From: Cereibacter azotoformans
GTDB lineage: Bacteria; Pseudomonadota; Alphaproteobacteria; Rhodobacterales; Rhodobacteraceae
NCBI GenBank assembly: GCA_017599285.1
Contig: JAGFXX010000001.1
Coordinates: forward strand, 1,612,001 to 1,676,000
Direction: 5' to 3'
DNA: 64,000 nucleotides
Of the stretch, positions 8,140 to 17,766 are shown piece by piece. Positions within the stretch are counted from its first letter, which is position 1. Every line of letters starts with the position of its first letter. The position numbers and the translations under genes are program-made. Under the pieces are notes generated by a model. It saw only the letters and a program-made list of their open reading frames with translations, had not been told where the DNA came from and made no database searches.

Positions 8140-9411
8140 ATGAAATATATGACAACCTATGACGTCATGGAGAGTGCGCGCAACACCAACGAGTGGTTGG
8201 GCGCGACCGCAAGGGCCATGGCCTCCTATCCACTCTTTGCCCTTTCGATGAATCCCATGCTGGCGCTGACCGCCGCCTGGGGAGAGGTGACAGAGCGCAG
8301 CTTCGCCCGGATGGTCGCCAAGCCCGACTGGGGCATCCGCTCGATCGTGGGCGAGGACGGGCAGGACCATCTGGTCGATGTGAAGACCATCGTGGAAAAG
8401 CCTTTCGGCAACCTCATACAGTTCTTCGTCCGCCGCCGGCCCCCGATGGCCCGCAAGGTGCTGCTGGTGGCCCCCATGTCGGGCCACTACGCGACGCTCC
8501 TGCGCTCGACCGTGCTCAGTCTGCTGCCGGACTGCGACGTCTATGTGACGGACTGGCACAATGCGCGGGACATTCCGGTGTCCTGCGGCAAGTTCGACGT
8601 CGAGGATTACACCCTCTATGTCGTCGAGTTCATGCGCGCCCTCGGCCCCGACACCAACGTGATCGCCATCTGCCAGCCGGCGCCGCTCGTGCTCGCCGCC
8701 ACGGCCTATCTGGCGGGCGAGGATCCGGCGGCGCAACCGCGGACCCTCACGCTCATCGGTGGCCCGATCGACCCGGATGCGGCCGCGACCGAAGTGACGG
8801 ATTTCGGCCGCCGCGTGACGATGGGCCAGCTCGAGCAACTCGCCATCCAGCGCGTCGGCTTCAAGTACATGGGCGCCGGGCGGCTGGTCTATCCGGGCCT
8901 CCTCCAGCTTCAGAGCTTCATCTCGATGAACATGGAGCGCCATTCCAAGGCGTTTCACGAGCAGATCGTGCGCGTGGCGCGCGGGCAGGCGTCGGACCAT
9001 GACGCGCACAACCGCTTCTACGACGAATACCTCGCCGTGATGGACATGACGGCCGAGTTCTACCTCTCGACCGTCGAGCGCGTGTTCAAGAACCGCGAGA
9101 TCGCGAAGAACGAGTTCACCGTCGCGGGCAAGCGGGTGGATATCGGCGCGATCACCGATGTGGCGGTGAAGACGGTCGAGGGCGAGAAGGACGACATCTC
9201 GGCCCCCGGCCAGTGCGTCGCCGCACTGAACCTGCTGACGGGTCTGCCGGACTCGAAGAAGGCGAGCCACCTCGAGCCCGACGCCGGTCACTACGGCATC
9301 TTCGCGGGCAAGAGCTGGCGGCTCAACATCCGCCCGCTGGTGTTGCGCTTCATCGACGCGAACGCCCCCAAGCCGAAACCCAAGATCGTCCCCGCGGCCG
9401 TGGCGGGCTGA
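8140..9411 (+). CDS. phaZ: Intracellular PHB depolymerase PhaZ
   Basis: A 423-residue member of the intracellular depolymerase family (PHB_depo_C type). The active-site cysteine is in AICQPAPL (Cys178), where lipases would have a serine box. A late conserved segment, GLPDSKKASHLEPDAGHYG (about residues 366-384), supplies the histidine. The ATG at 8140 (MKYMTTYDVMES) is preferred over one at 8059 that would cover the intergenic operator. It releases 3-hydroxybutyrate oligomers from native granules when carbon is short. Divergent from phaC. Confidence 0.9.
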   Translation: MKYMTTYDVMESARNTNEWLGATARAMASYPLFALSMNPMLALTAAWGEVTERSFARMVAKPDWGIRSIVGEDGQDHLVDVKTIVEKPFGNLIQFFVRRRPPMARKVLLVAPMSGHYATLLRSTVLSLLPDCDVYVTDWHNARDIPVSCGKFDVEDYTLYVVEFMRALGPDTNVIAICQPAPLVLAATAYLAGEDPAAQPRTLTLIGGPIDPDAAATEVTDFGRRVTMGQLEQLAIQRVGFKYMGAGRLVYPGLLQLQSFISMNMERHSKAFHEQIVRVARGQASDHDAHNRFYDEYLAVMDMTAEFYLSTVERVFKNREIAKNEFTVAGKRVDIGAITDVAVKTVEGEKDDISAPGQCVAALNLLTGLPDSKKASHLEPDAGHYGIFAGKSWRLNIRPLVLRFIDANAPKPKPKIVPAAVAG

Positions 9412-9420
9412 CCGGAATGA

Positions 9421-9440
9421 GGGCGCCCCGCGGGGCGCCC
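9421..9440. terminator. Palindromic terminator between phaZ and the alpha/beta hydrolase
   Basis: GGGCGCCCC/GGGGCGCCC forms a 9-bp stem with a 2-base centre, followed by TTCTC on the plus strand. It lies between two convergent genes. Confidence 0.65.
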
Positions 9441-9463
9441 TTCTCGCAAGTCCCGGCCGCGGA

Positions 9464-10210
9464 TCACCGGCCGAGAACCTGCCCCACCGCATCCTCGATC
9501 ATCGTCAGGCATTCGGGCGTCGAGAATCGGTGGTCCGCCCCCTTGACCAGCGTGAGGCGGATGTCCGGCCCCGTCGCATGATCCAGCAGCCGGAGCGCGA
9601 CCGAGGGCGGAACATCCGTATCCGCGGTGCCCTGCAGCAGCCGCACCGGGAACGGCAGGTCGAGCGGATCGCGCAGCACGAGGCGCCCGCGCCCCTCCTC
9701 GATCAGGCGGCGCGTGATGATGTAGGGCTCATCGGAATAGTCCGAAGGCAACGTCACCTGCCCGTCGCGCTGCAACGCCGCGCGTTGCGCCTCGGAAAAG
9801 CCTGCCCACATGCTGTCCTCGGTGAAATCGGGGGCTGCGGCAATGCCGACAAGCCCTGCGATCCGCTCCGGCATCGCGCGGGCAAGGAGGAGCGAGATCC
9901 ACCCGCCCATCGACGAGCCCACCAGAACGAGCGGCCCCGCCAGCAGGCCGCAGGCGGCGCGGGCATCCTCGAACCAGTCGCCGATGGCGCCTTCGAGGAA
10001 GGCGCCCTCCGAGGATCCGTGGCCGGAATAATCGAAGCGCAGGAACGCCCTGCCCGTCTGCTCGGCCCAGCGTTGCAGATGCAGCGCCTTCGTCCCCTCC
10101 ATGTCCGACTTGAAGCCGCCGCAGAAGACCACCGCCGGCCCTTCGCCGTCGGTGAGACGGTAGGCGATGCGGCGATGTTCGGGGGTCACGAGAAAGCTCG
10201 GGTCTGGCAT
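9464..10210 (-). CDS. Alpha/beta hydrolase (ABHD10-like serine esterase)
   Basis: A 248-residue single-domain alpha/beta hydrolase. The nucleophile elbow is GSSMGG (Ser100), the likely acid is in TADTDVPP and the histidine is in KGADHRF near the end. An RFDYSGHGSSEG segment around residues 58-69 forms the oxyanion-side loop seen in peptidase S33 and ABHD10-like proteins. There is no signal peptide, so it is cytoplasmic. It stands alone, convergent with phaZ and divergent from thrS. The substrate is unknown; a role in PHB turnover is possible from position only. Confidence 0.8.
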   Translation of the reverse strand: MPDPSFLVTPEHRRIAYRLTDGEGPAVVFCGGFKSDMEGTKALHLQRWAEQTGRAFLRFDYSGHGSSEGAFLEGAIGDWFEDARAACGLLAGPLVLVGSSMGGWISLLLARAMPERIAGLVGIAAAPDFTEDSMWAGFSEAQRAALQRDGQVTLPSDYSDEPYIITRRLIEEGRGRLVLRDPLDLPFPVRLLQGTADTDVPPSVALRLLDHATGPDIRLTLVKGADHRFSTPECLTMIEDAVGQVLGR

Positions 10211-10363
10211 GGGGCACCTCCTTTGCGCCCAGCCTTAGCAAAGCCCGCCACAGCAGGCCACCTCGGGTGCGTTGACTTTCCCCGACGTGCGGCGCAGAAG
10301 CGGGCGACCATAACCCGCAACCGGGCGCAATCGTAGGCGCCAAACCGACGAGGAGAGCCAGCC

Positions 10364-12304
10364 ATGGCCCAGATTTCCCTCACATTTCCCGACGGCAACG
10401 CACGCGAGTTCCCCGCCGGCATCACCCCTGCCGAAGTGGCGGCTTCGATCTCGACCTCGCTCGGGAAGAAGGCGATCTCGGCCAGCGTCGATGGCCGGCA
10501 CTACGACCTGCAATGGCCCATCGAGGCGGATGCGAAGATCGCCATCCACACCATGGCCGACGAGGCGCAGGCGCTGGAACTGATCCGCCACGACCTCGCC
10601 CACATCATGGCCCGCGCGGTGCAGGAGCTGTGGCCCGACGTCAAGGTCACCATCGGCCCGGTCGTCGCGAACGGCTGGTATTACGACTTCGACCGCGAGG
10701 AGACCTTCACGCCCGAGGATCTGGGCGCGATCGAGAAGCGGATGAAGGAGATCATCAACGCCCGCGACGCGGTGCGCACCGAGACGTGGGACCGCGACCG
10801 CGCCATCGCCCATTACGAGGCGCGCGGCGAGAACTTCAAGGTGGAGCTGGTGCAGGCGATCCCCGCCGACCAGCAGATCCGCATGTATTGGCACGGGAAC
10901 TGGCAGGACCTCTGCCGTGGCCCGCATCTGCAGCACACGGGCCAGGTTCCGGCGGATGCCTTCAAGCTGATGTCGGTGGCCGGCGCCTACTGGCGCGGCG
11001 ATTCGAACAACAAGCAGCTCCAGCGCATCTACGGCGTGGCCTTCAAGACCCGCGACGAGCTGAAGGCCTACCTCCACATGCTGGAAGAAGCCGCCAAGCG
11101 CGACCACCGCAAGCTGGGAAAGGAGATGGAGCTGTTCCATCTTCAGGAAGAGGCCCCCGGCATGGTGTTCTGGCACCCGAACGGCTGGCAGATCTACCGC
11201 ACGCTGGAAGACTACATGCGCGGCCGACTGCGGCAGGCGGGCTACAAGGAGATCCGCACCCCGCAGGTGGTGGACCGCAAGCTCTGGGAAGCCTCGGGCC
11301 ACTGGGAGGCCTACAAGGAGAACATGTTCCTCGTCGAGGTCGAGGAAGAACATGCCAAGGAAAAGCGCATCAACGCGCTGAAGCCGATGAACTGCCCCTG
11401 CCATGTGCAGGTCTATAACCAGGGCCTCAAGTCCTACCGCGACCTGCCGCTGCGGCTCGCCGAATTCGGCTCGTGCCACCGCTATGAATCCTCCGGCTCC
11501 ATGCACGGGCTGATGCGGGTGCGCGGCTTCGTGCAGGATGACGCCCACATCTTCTGCACCGAGGACCAGATCGAGGGCGAATGCGCGGCCTTCATCGAAC
11601 TCCTGTCCAGCGTCTACAAGGATCTCGGCTTCGACAGTTTCGAGATCAAGCTCTCCACCCGCCCCGAGGTGCGCATCGGTTCGGACGAGGCGTGGGACAA
11701 GGTCGAGACCGCGCTCGAGAATGCGATCAAGAAGGTGGGCGCCGCCTATGAGATCGACCCCGGCGAAGGCGCCTTCTACGGGCCGAAGCTCGACTTCAAG
11801 CTGACCGACGCGATCGGGCGGAAATGGCAGTGCGGCACCTTCCAGGTCGATCCGAACCTGCCCACCCGCCTCGGCGCCGAATATATCGGCGAGGATGGGG
11901 CCAAGCACCGGCCCTACATGCTGCACCGCGCGATCCTCGGCTCTTTCGAGCGGTTCATCGGCATCCTGATCGAGAACTACGCCGGCAAGCTGCCCTTCTG
12001 GCTCGCACCGCGGCAGGTGGTGGTGGCCTCGATCGTCTCGGACGCCGATGCCTACGTCGCCGAGGTGGTGGCGGCGCTTCGGGCGCGCGGCGTGCGCGCC
12101 GAGGCCGACACCCGGAACGAGAAGATCAACTACAAGGTGCGTGAGCATTCGGTGGGCAAGGTGCCGGTGATCCTCGCCATCGGGATGCAGGAGGTCGAGG
12201 GCCGGACCGTCTCGGTCCGCCGCCTCGGCGAGACACGGACAGAGTCGGCGCCCCTCGATCAGGTGGTCGAGAGGCTCGCCACCGACGCCCGCATCCCCGG
12301 TTGA
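10364..12304 (+). CDS. thrS: Threonyl-tRNA synthetase
   Basis: A 646-residue class II synthetase of normal length. An N-terminal TGS domain (residues 1-63) is followed by the editing domain with the [10 protein letters not shown] metal-site motif. The catalytic core has the zinc cysteine in [11 protein letters not shown], motif 2 around [17 protein letters not shown], and a C-terminal anticodon-binding domain ending DARIPG. It charges tRNA-Thr and removes mischarged serine. A GAGGAGAG ribosome site precedes the ATG. It is apparently monocistronic, with two hairpins straight after the stop. Confidence 0.97.
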   Translation: MAQISLTFPDGNAREFPAGITPAEVAASISTSLGKKAISASVDGRHYDLQWPIEADAKIAIHTMADEAQALELIRHDLAHIMARAVQELWPDVKVTIGPVVANGWYYDFDREETFTPEDLGAIEKRMKEIINARDAVRTETWDRDRAIAHYEARGENFKVELVQAIPADQQIRMYWHGNWQDLCRGPHLQHTGQVPADAFKLMSVAGAYWRGDSNNKQLQRIYGVAFKTRDELKAYLHMLEEAAKRDHRKLGKEMELFHLQEEAPGMVFWHPNGWQIYRTLEDYMRGRLRQAGYKEIRTPQVVDRKLWEASGHWEAYKENMFLVEVEEEHAKEKRINALKPMNCPCHVQVYNQGLKSYRDLPLRLAEFGSCHRYESSGSMHGLMRVRGFVQDDAHIFCTEDQIEGECAAFIELLSSVYKDLGFDSFEIKLSTRPEVRIGSDEAWDKVETALENAIKKVGAAYEIDPGEGAFYGPKLDFKLTDAIGRKWQCGTFQVDPNLPTRLGAEYIGEDGAKHRPYMLHRAILGSFERFIGILIENYAGKLPFWLAPRQVVVASIVSDADAYVAEVVAALRARGVRAEADTRNEKINYKVREHSVGKVPVILAIGMQEVEGRTVSVRRLGETRTESAPLDQVVERLATDARIPG

Positions 12305-12367
12305 ATCCCGCCATCGGCGGGATGTCGCTCATCCGCCCCCGGCATCATCCGACCTTGGGATGATGCC
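12305..12367 (+). terminator. Tandem hairpins after thrS
   Basis: Two perfect stems follow the stop: ATCCCGCC/GGCGGGAT (12305-12323, loop ATC) and GGCATCATCC/GGATGATGCC (12341-12367, 7-base loop). Neither has a T-run, so they may act with Rho or protect the 3' end. Confidence 0.5.
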
Positions 12368-12800
12368 GGCCTCATCGGCCAGGGCCTTCCTCCGCCCGGC
12401 CGGAGCGATGGCCGGTTCGGGGCGCCGGTGCGCGCCCCGGCTCTTCTGATTGCGGGTTCCCGCAAGGACACGCCTTATCAAGTGATTAAGAGTTCTGCGC
12501 CGCATGCCGCGCGGCAGTTGGTCGCGCGGCCTCCGGCGGATTTCTGCCCTTTAATCGAGAGCACGCAAGCCAGATCCGCCAGCGACCGGAAACCAGAAGG
12601 CAATTGCTCGCCCTGCGGGCAAATGCTTGTTTCGCACGACTTTTCCTTTGTTGCTTGATTTTCGTTGGCGCTTTGGCATCCTTTCGCACGTGACAACAGA
12701 CGTTCTGACGCTTTCCTGTTTCCAGGGCGGATGCGGAGAACCTGGATGCACGGCCCGCGGCAATGTCGCCCGGGTGAAGGCTGACGAAGGGAGAGACGGA
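12368..12800 (+). other. Long leader upstream of the cold-shock gene
   Basis: No coding frame I would trust lies between the thrS hairpins and the cold-shock ATG. The last 250 bases are less GC-rich than their surroundings. They probably hold the promoter and a long untranslated leader, as is usual for cold-shock mRNAs. I could not fix a promoter. Confidence 0.4.
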
Positions 12801-13007
12801 ATGCCGACCGGCACCGTGAAATGGTTCAACAGCACCAAGGGTTTTGGCTTCATTGCGCCGGATGATGGCGGCAAGGACGTGTTCGTCCACATATCGGCGG
12901 TGGAACGTGCCGGCCTCAAAGGCCTCAGCGACAACCAGAAGATCGGTTACGAGCTGCAGTCCGGCCGCGATGGCCGCTCCTCTGCGGGCGACCTGCGGCT
13001 GCTGTAA
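12801..13007 (+). CDS. Cold-shock domain protein (CspA family)
   Basis: A 68-residue single cold-shock domain. RNP1-like KGFGFIAPDD (about residues 13-22) and RNP2-like DVFVHISAV (about 26-34) are intact. A GGGAGAGACGG sequence before the ATG provides the ribosome site. Such proteins bind single-stranded RNA or DNA and melt mRNA structure. The C-terminal half (SGRDGRSSAGDLRLL) diverges slightly from the usual ...KGPQAANV tail. Whether it is cold-induced cannot be told from sequence, but the long leader is consistent with that. Confidence 0.93.
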   Translation: MPTGTVKWFNSTKGFGFIAPDDGGKDVFVHISAVERAGLKGLSDNQKIGYELQSGRDGRSSAGDLRLL

Positions 13008-13062
13008 CGCCAGAGAACGAGCCTGAGACTACAGAGACAGCCTGCCGACCCGTGGGCTGTTC

Positions 13063-13389
13063 TCATCCCAGAAGCCGCCGCTGCACCCCCGAATCCCATC
13101 CCAGAAACAGCCCCTCCTCCGTGCGGATGACCGGACGCTTCATCAGCGTCGGTTGGGCCGCAATCTGGGCCTCGGGTTCCGAAGCCTTCAGCCAGTCCGA
13201 AAGCCCGCGCCAGGTGGTGGACTGCCGGTTGACGATCGCATCGCCGAACTCCGTCACCAGTTCCGAGATCTCGCTCTCGCTCAGGGGCCTGGCCCGCACG
13301 TCGCGGAATTCGATGCTGTGTCCCGCCGCCTCCAGCGCCTTCAGCGCCTTCTTGCAGGTGTCGCAGGTGGATATGCCGTAGAGGATCAT
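13063..13389 (-). CDS. ArsC/Spx-family thioredoxin-fold protein
   Basis: A 108-residue protein of the arsenate reductase (ArsC-like/YffB) family. The N-terminal MILYGISTCDTCKKA carries a CxxC pair at residues 9-12, and the domain ends with the MKRPVIRTEEGLFLGW strand pair of the family. The start at 13389 places the first beta strand at residue 1. It is the last gene of the thyA-folA-DUF2177 run on the minus strand. Family members act in glutathione-dependent reduction or as regulators; nothing here points to arsenic. Confidence 0.75.
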   Translation of the reverse strand: MILYGISTCDTCKKALKALEAAGHSIEFRDVRARPLSESEISELVTEFGDAIVNRQSTTWRGLSDWLKASEPEAQIAAQPTLMKRPVIRTEEGLFLGWDSGVQRRLLG

Positions 13390-13454
13390 GGAGTGCCCGT
13401 GCTCGCGATGTGGGGGCCCAGTGATGCCGGATTTCCGCGCCTGCGCAAGCACCC

Positions 13455-13859
13455 TCAGATCGGAGCGATCCAACGTGTGACCGCAACGCCCACGCCGGCC
13501 GAAACGCCGGTGAGGATGGCGCCCCAGGCCAGATCCACCGCCACCATCGTCGGGTGCCAGTCGCGCAGGATCGTGTAGCTGGTGAATTCGTAGGTGCCAT
13601 AGGCCACCGCGCCGAGCACCGCGCCCGCAATCAGCGCCTGCATCGCCGATCCCTCGCGCAGCGCGGGCCAGGAGACGAGCCAGATCAGCCCCGCGATGTA
13701 GCCGACATAGAAGATCGCCGCGGGCAGCATCCGCGGGCTTTCGAGCATCAAGGGCCCGATATGGGCCTCAAACAGCGGCTTCATAACGCGCGACAGCATC
13801 AGCGCGTCGAGCCCGAGAAAGACAAGGCCGGTGACGATGGCAAGGACGGCGAGACTCAT
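13455..13859 (-). CDS. DUF2177 family membrane protein
   Basis: A 134-residue inner-membrane protein with four predicted hydrophobic segments (about residues 2-22, 45-65, 74-92 and 107-130). It contains the family features FLGLDALMLSR near the start and YGTYEFTSYTILRDW near residues 87-101. Function is unknown. It lies 37 bases after folA on the same strand, and its presence next to thymidylate genes is probably coincidental. Confidence 0.8.
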   Translation of the reverse strand: MSLAVLAIVTGLVFLGLDALMLSRVMKPLFEAHIGPLMLESPRMLPAAIFYVGYIAGLIWLVSWPALREGSAMQALIAGAVLGAVAYGTYEFTSYTILRDWHPTMVAVDLAWGAILTGVSAGVGVAVTRWIAPI

Positions 13860-13896
13860 GCGGCGACTCCTGTGCGGGTGGTGAACCCGCCCAGTA

Positions 13897-14376
13897 TCAG
13901 CGCCGCCGCAGGTATTCGTAAAGCACGCAGGCGGGCGACGCAGCCCGCAGCTCGATCCGGGCGGCGCAGACCCACTCCGACGGATCGAACTCGGGGAAGA
14001 AGGTATCCGCCCCCTCGACCTCCAGATCGACCTCGGTCACGAGCAGCCGGTCGGCGATCGGCAAGTGGGCCGAAAAGACCCGCGCCCCGCCGATCGAATA
14101 GATCCGGGCATGGCCCGCCGCCCGCGCCGCGGGAATGGCCGCGTCGAACGAGGTGAAGAGCGCCTCGCCCTCCAGCTTCCGCGAGGTGACCACGATGTTC
14201 AGCCGCCGTGGCAACGGCCTCTTCGGCAGGCTCTCCCAGGTGCGCCGCCCCATGATGAGGGCGCCGCCCAGGGTCTCGCGCTGGAAAAAGGCCAGATCCT
14301 CCGGCGCGTGCCAGGGGATCGTGCCGTCCTTGCCGATCGCGCCGCCCTTCGCGCGGGCCACCACCAGCGTCAGCAT
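13897..14376 (-). CDS. folA: Dihydrofolate reductase
   Basis: A 159-residue DHFR of typical length. It shows the IGKDGTIPWHAPEDLAFF substrate segment, LIMGRRTWESLP with the NADPH-binding Arg/Thr, IVVTSR, and YSIGGARVF (the GG cofactor loop). The acidic catalytic residue is in the PEDLAFF helix. The start overlaps the thyA stop by one base (TGATG), so the two genes are translationally coupled. It regenerates the tetrahydrofolate oxidised by ThyA. Confidence 0.96.
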   Translation of the reverse strand: MLTLVVARAKGGAIGKDGTIPWHAPEDLAFFQRETLGGALIMGRRTWESLPKRPLPRRLNIVVTSRKLEGEALFTSFDAAIPAARAAGHARIYSIGGARVFSAHLPIADRLLVTEVDLEVEGADTFFPEFDPSEWVCAARIELRAASPACVLYEYLRRR

Positions 14377-15272
14377 CAGACCGCCACCTCCGCCGCAATC
14401 GCCGGATGGGGCTCGTAGCCCTCCACCGCGAAATCCTCGATCCGATAGTCGTCGATGCTCTCCGCCCGACGCACCAGCCGCATCCGCGGCCAGTCCCGCG
14501 GCGCCCTCGAGATCTGCTCGCGCGCCTGCTCGAGATGGTTCAGATAGAGATGCGTGTCGCCCCCGACCCAGACCAGCTCTCCGGGCAGGAGGTCCGCCTG
14601 CTGCGCGATCATCAGCTGCAGCGCCGCCGCGCCGACGAAGTTGAACGGCGCCCCCAGGAGCAGATCCACCGACCGCTGGTAGAGCAGCGCATTCAGCCGC
14701 CCGTCCGAGGTGACGTGATACTGATAGACCATGTGACAGGGCGGCAGCGCCATCTGCCCCACCTCGGCCACATTCCAGGCGTGGAACAGCATCCGTCGGC
14801 TTGCCGGATTGGTCCGCAGCGTCTCGATCAGTCCCGCGATCTGGTCATGCTCGCGCCCGTCCGGCCCGAGCCAATGCCGCCACTGCTTGCCATAGACGGG
14901 CCCGAGATCGCCCCAACGGGCAGCAAACCCTTCATCCGCCACGATCCGGGCCTCGAACTCGGCCTGGCCAATCTCCTCGCCCGTCGCGCGCCGATAGGCC
15001 GCCAGCGGCCAGTCGGTCCAGATCCGCACATTCTGTTGCAGCAGCGGCCGGATGTTCGTGCCGCCGGTGAGGAACCACAGCATCTCCTTCACCGCGGTCT
15101 TCCAGTAAACCTTCTTCGTGGTCAGGATCGGCGCCGCGCCCTTCGACAGGTCGAACCGCAGCATCGCTCCGAACAGCGAAAGCGTGCCCACGCCGGTCCG
15201 GTCCACCCGCCGGTCGCCGCGCGCAAGCACCTGCGCCAGAAGATCGAGATAATGCTGCTCCGGATGCGCCAC
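14376..15272 (-). CDS. thyA: Thymidylate synthase
   Basis: A 298-residue ThyA. The catalytic cysteine is in [13 protein letters not shown] (Cys179). The dUMP-binding arginine pair is in [13 protein letters not shown], and the [15 protein letters not shown] segment is intact. The ATG at 15272 follows a GGGAGGACC site. It makes dTMP from dUMP and methylene-tetrahydrofolate and is paired with folA downstream. A short extension around residues 60-100 compared with E. coli ThyA is visible but normal for alphaproteobacteria. Confidence 0.97.
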   Translation of the reverse strand: MAHPEQHYLDLLAQVLARGDRRVDRTGVGTLSLFGAMLRFDLSKGAAPILTTKKVYWKTAVKEMLWFLTGGTNIRPLLQQNVRIWTDWPLAAYRRATGEEIGQAEFEARIVADEGFAARWGDLGPVYGKQWRHWLGPDGREHDQIAGLIETLRTNPASRRMLFHAWNVAEVGQMALPPCHMVYQYHVTSDGRLNALLYQRSVDLLLGAPFNFVGAAALQLMIAQQADLLPGELVWVGGDTHLYLNHLEQAREQISRAPRDWPRMRLVRRAESIDDYRIEDFAVEGYEPHPAIAAEVAV

Positions 15273-15298
15273 GCCGGTCCTCCCTGTCCCGCCCCTGC

Positions 15299-15350
15299 CA
15301 TTTTCACTCTGCGAAAATATCCCGGGGGTCCGGGGGCAGAGCCCCCGGCG
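15299..15350 (+). repeat. Composite intergenic hairpin repeat, copy 2
   Basis: A variant CATTTTCACTCTGCGAAAAT then ATCCCGGGGGTCC module is followed by the hairpin GGGGGCAGAGCCCCC. It lies between the divergent thyA and glyoxalase-like genes, so here it cannot be a simple gene-end terminator for either neighbour. Confidence 0.65.
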
Positions 15351-15478
15351 GTTGCTACCAGACCGCCGCCCGCCATGCCAGTCGGTTTACCGGCCGACCA
15401 TCGCACCTGCCTCCTGCCCACGGTTTCCTTCCCGCCGCAATCTGGCTAGCCTGCCCCCAAAACATGAAAGGGAACCAC

Positions 15479-15907
15479 ATGCAGGTCAAATATCTCCACA
15501 CCATGGTCCGCGTCCTCGACCTCGAGAAGAGCATGGAGTTCTTCCGCCTTCTCGGGCTGGAGGAAACACGCCGCACCGAGAGCGAGAAGGGCCGCTTCAC
15601 CCTCGTCTTCATGGCGCCGCCCGGACAGCCCGAATGCCCGGTCGAGCTCACCTACAACTGGGACGGCGACGAGGGCCTGCCCTCCGACAGCCGCCATTTC
15701 GGCCATCTCGCCTATGCGGTCGAGGATATCTACGACATGTGCGCCCGGCTGCAGGCGGCGGGTGTCACGATCAACCGCCCCCCGCGCGACGGCCACATGG
15801 CCTTCGTCCGCAGCCCCGACAACATCTCGATCGAACTGCTGCAGATGGGCGATGCGCTGCCCCCGGCCGAGCCCTGGGCCTCGATGCCGAACACCGGCCA
15901 CTGGTAA
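15479..15907 (+). CDS. gloA: VOC family protein, lactoylglutathione lyase-like
   Basis: A 142-residue glyoxalase I-like protein. The N-terminal [19 protein letters not shown] supplies the first metal ligand (His). [11 protein letters not shown] carries the middle glutamate, [16 protein letters not shown] the second histidine, and [11 protein letters not shown] the last glutamate. All four metal ligands of glyoxalase I are in place. The ATG at 15479 has an AAAGGGAA site; an ATG 15 bases upstream is less well placed. It should detoxify methylglyoxal as its glutathione hemithioacetal. Confidence 0.85.
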   Translation: MQVKYLHTMVRVLDLEKSMEFFRLLGLEETRRTESEKGRFTLVFMAPPGQPECPVELTYNWDGDEGLPSDSRHFGHLAYAVEDIYDMCARLQAAGVTINRPPRDGHMAFVRSPDNISIELLQMGDALPPAEPWASMPNTGHW

Positions 15908-15920
15908 GGCCTGCGCCTTC

Positions 15921-15945
15921 GAGGACTGCCCGGCGGGCAGTCCTC
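15921..15945. terminator. Bidirectional terminator between gloA and ribD
   Basis: A perfect 11-bp stem, GAGGACTGCCC/GGGCAGTCCTC, with a GGC loop. It overlaps the last bases of ribD and lies 13 bases after gloA; the genes are convergent. Confidence 0.75.
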
Positions 15946-17032
15946 AGAGCGGCCGCCAGCGCGCCAGAAGATCCACGCCCACCGTCTCGACCGAGGCCAG
16001 CCGGAAGGCCGGCGCTCCGGCAAGCTGCGCCAGCCGCAAGGGCCCCATCGCGCCGCGTCCCTCCTCGCCGATCAGCTTGCCGGCCGTAAAGGACACAAGC
16101 TCGTCGCAGAGGCCGGCCCGCACCAGGGCCGCGCCGAGCCGCGCGCCCCCCTCGCAGAAGATGCGCGTCAGCCCTTCGGACGCCAGGCGCCGCATCACCG
16201 CGGCCGGATCGAGCCCGTCCGGCCCCGCCTCGCATTCGAGCAGGAGCGCACCCGCCGCCCGCCAGCCGGCCCGCGCGGCTTCGGGCGCATCCGGCCCGTG
16301 GCAGAGCCAGACCGGCACATGCCGCGCGGTCCGCCCCAGGCGGCTGTCGCAGGAATGGCGCAGGAGGCTGTCCACCACGATCCGCACCGGCTGGTGCGCC
16401 GCCCCCAGGTCTCGCACGGAGAGGTCGGGGTCGTCGGCCAGCGCCGTTCCCACGCCCACCATCACCGCATCATGCCGCATTCGCATCGCATGAACGGCCC
16501 GCCGCGCATGCGCCCCCGTGATCCAGCGGCTCTCGCCCGAGGCGGTGGCGATGCGCCCATCGACGCTCGCCGCCAGCTTCAGCGTGACGAAGGGCAGCCC
16601 AAGGGTCACGCGCTTCAGGAACCCCGCGTTGGCCGCGCGCGCCTCCGCCTCGAGAACACCTTCGGTCACGGCAATTCCCGCCGCCCGCAGCAGGGCGTGC
16701 CCGCGGCCCGCAACGCGCGGATCGGGATCGCCGGCGGCCGTCACCACACGGGCGACCCCGGCGGCGGCAAGCGCCTCGGCGCAGGGCGGCGTCCGCCCAT
16801 GATGCGCGCAGGGCTCGAGCGTGACATAGGCCGTGGCCCCCAACGCCGCGACCCCGGCCTCGGCCAGCGCCACAGGCTCGGCGTGGGGGCGCCCGCCGGG
16901 ACGGGTCCAGCCGCGGCCCACCACGCGCCCCGCCTTCACGATCACGCAGCCCACCGCCGGGTTGGGCCAGGTCCGCCCGAGGCCCCGCGCGCCCAGCCGC
17001 AGCGCATGGGCCATGTGGTCGGCGTCGGTCAC
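15944..17032 (-). CDS. ribD: Riboflavin biosynthesis deaminase/reductase RibD
   Basis: A 362-residue bifunctional enzyme. The N-terminal deaminase domain has the zinc site PHAEPVAL and [15 protein letters not shown] (about residues 48-86). The C-terminal reductase domain starts near residue 145 ([15 protein letters not shown]) and contains the FCEGGARLG segment. It performs the second and third steps from GTP to riboflavin. Its start overlaps the nrdR stop by four bases (ATGA), a common alphaproteobacterial pairing. No FMN riboswitch is visible because the gene is internal to the operon. Confidence 0.95.
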   Translation of the reverse strand: MTDADHMAHALRLGARGLGRTWPNPAVGCVIVKAGRVVGRGWTRPGGRPHAEPVALAEAGVAALGATAYVTLEPCAHHGRTPPCAEALAAAGVARVVTAAGDPDPRVAGRGHALLRAAGIAVTEGVLEAEARAANAGFLKRVTLGLPFVTLKLAASVDGRIATASGESRWITGAHARRAVHAMRMRHDAVMVGVGTALADDPDLSVRDLGAAHQPVRIVVDSLLRHSCDSRLGRTARHVPVWLCHGPDAPEAARAGWRAAGALLLECEAGPDGLDPAAVMRRLASEGLTRIFCEGGARLGAALVRAGLCDELVSFTAGKLIGEEGRGAMGPLRLAQLAGAPAFRLASVETVGVDLLARWRPL

Positions 17033-17496
17033 TCTTCCGCGGGGGCGGTGGGACGCAGCTCGGACACGAACTTGTCGAAATCGTCCGCCGCCTGGAAGTT
17101 CTTGTAAACGCTCGCAAAGCGAACGTAGGCGACCGTGTCGATCCGCGCGAGGCTCTCCATCACGATCTCGCCGATCACCTTCGAAGGGATGTCGGTGTCG
17201 CCCAGGCTCTCCAGCCGCCGCACGATGCCCGAGATCATCTGGTCGATCCGCTCGGGCTCGATCGGGCGCTTCTGCATCGCGATGCGGATCGAACGTTCCA
17301 GCTTGGTGCGATCGAAATCCTCGCGTTTGCCCGAGGATTTGATCACGACGAGATCGCGCAGCTGCACCCGCTCGTAGGTCGTGAACCGGCCGCCGCAGGC
17401 CGGGCAGAAGCGGCGGCGGCGGATCGAGACATGATCCTCGGCCGGGCGGCTGTCTTTCACTTGCGTGTCGATGTTTCCGCAGAACGGGCAGCGCAT
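17029..17496 (-). CDS. nrdR: Transcriptional repressor NrdR
   Basis: A 155-residue protein with the N-terminal zinc ribbon ([18 protein letters not shown] and [17 protein letters not shown]; two CxxC pairs) and a C-terminal ATP-cone domain (about residues 48-138). It senses ATP/dATP and represses ribonucleotide reductase genes. A GGGAGAGGC site precedes the ATG at 17496. It is the first gene of an nrdR-ribD unit. Confidence 0.96.
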   Translation of the reverse strand: MRCPFCGNIDTQVKDSRPAEDHVSIRRRRFCPACGGRFTTYERVQLRDLVVIKSSGKREDFDRTKLERSIRIAMQKRPIEPERIDQMISGIVRRLESLGDTDIPSKVIGEIVMESLARIDTVAYVRFASVYKNFQAADDFDKFVSELRPTAPAEE

Positions 17497-17716
17497 CGCC
17501 TCTCCCTCATGCCTCAGGTCGGGGGCGCAGGCCCCGGAGATCAGATCCGGGGGGTGCCCCTCTCGTTATCCACAAGACCATAGCCAGAGGCCGAGGGGTT
17601 GCACAGCGGAAATCTCAAACCCCCAGATGAGGGACGCGGGCTGTGGCGCAGGAGACTCAGGCGGCCGGATCGAAGGGTCCTGCCGGCGCGCGAGGACGGG
17701 CTGGCACCCGGAAATG

Positions 17717-17742
17717 AAAAGGGCCGGCGCATCGGCCGACCC
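17717..17742 (-). terminator. Rho-independent terminator downstream of the rpoD operon
   Basis: On the minus strand GGGTCGGC and GCCGGCCC pair (one G-U) and are followed by TTTTCATTT. It lies 24 bases after the small secreted-protein gene and probably ends the rpoD transcript. Confidence 0.75.
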
Positions 17743-17766
17743 TCGGACTCATCCTGTCAGGGGCGA

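Noticed and set aside
5308-8143. Long plus-strand frames opposite phaR, phaP and phaC (up to 669 codons)
   Set aside because: They lie antisense to well-supported genes and read as Arg/Gly/His/Leu-rich strings without any domain; typical shadows in DNA of this GC content.
17497-17766. Possible FMN riboswitch or 6S RNA upstream of nrdR-ribD
   Set aside because: The conserved cores of either RNA are not present; only a terminator of the opposite operon is clear.
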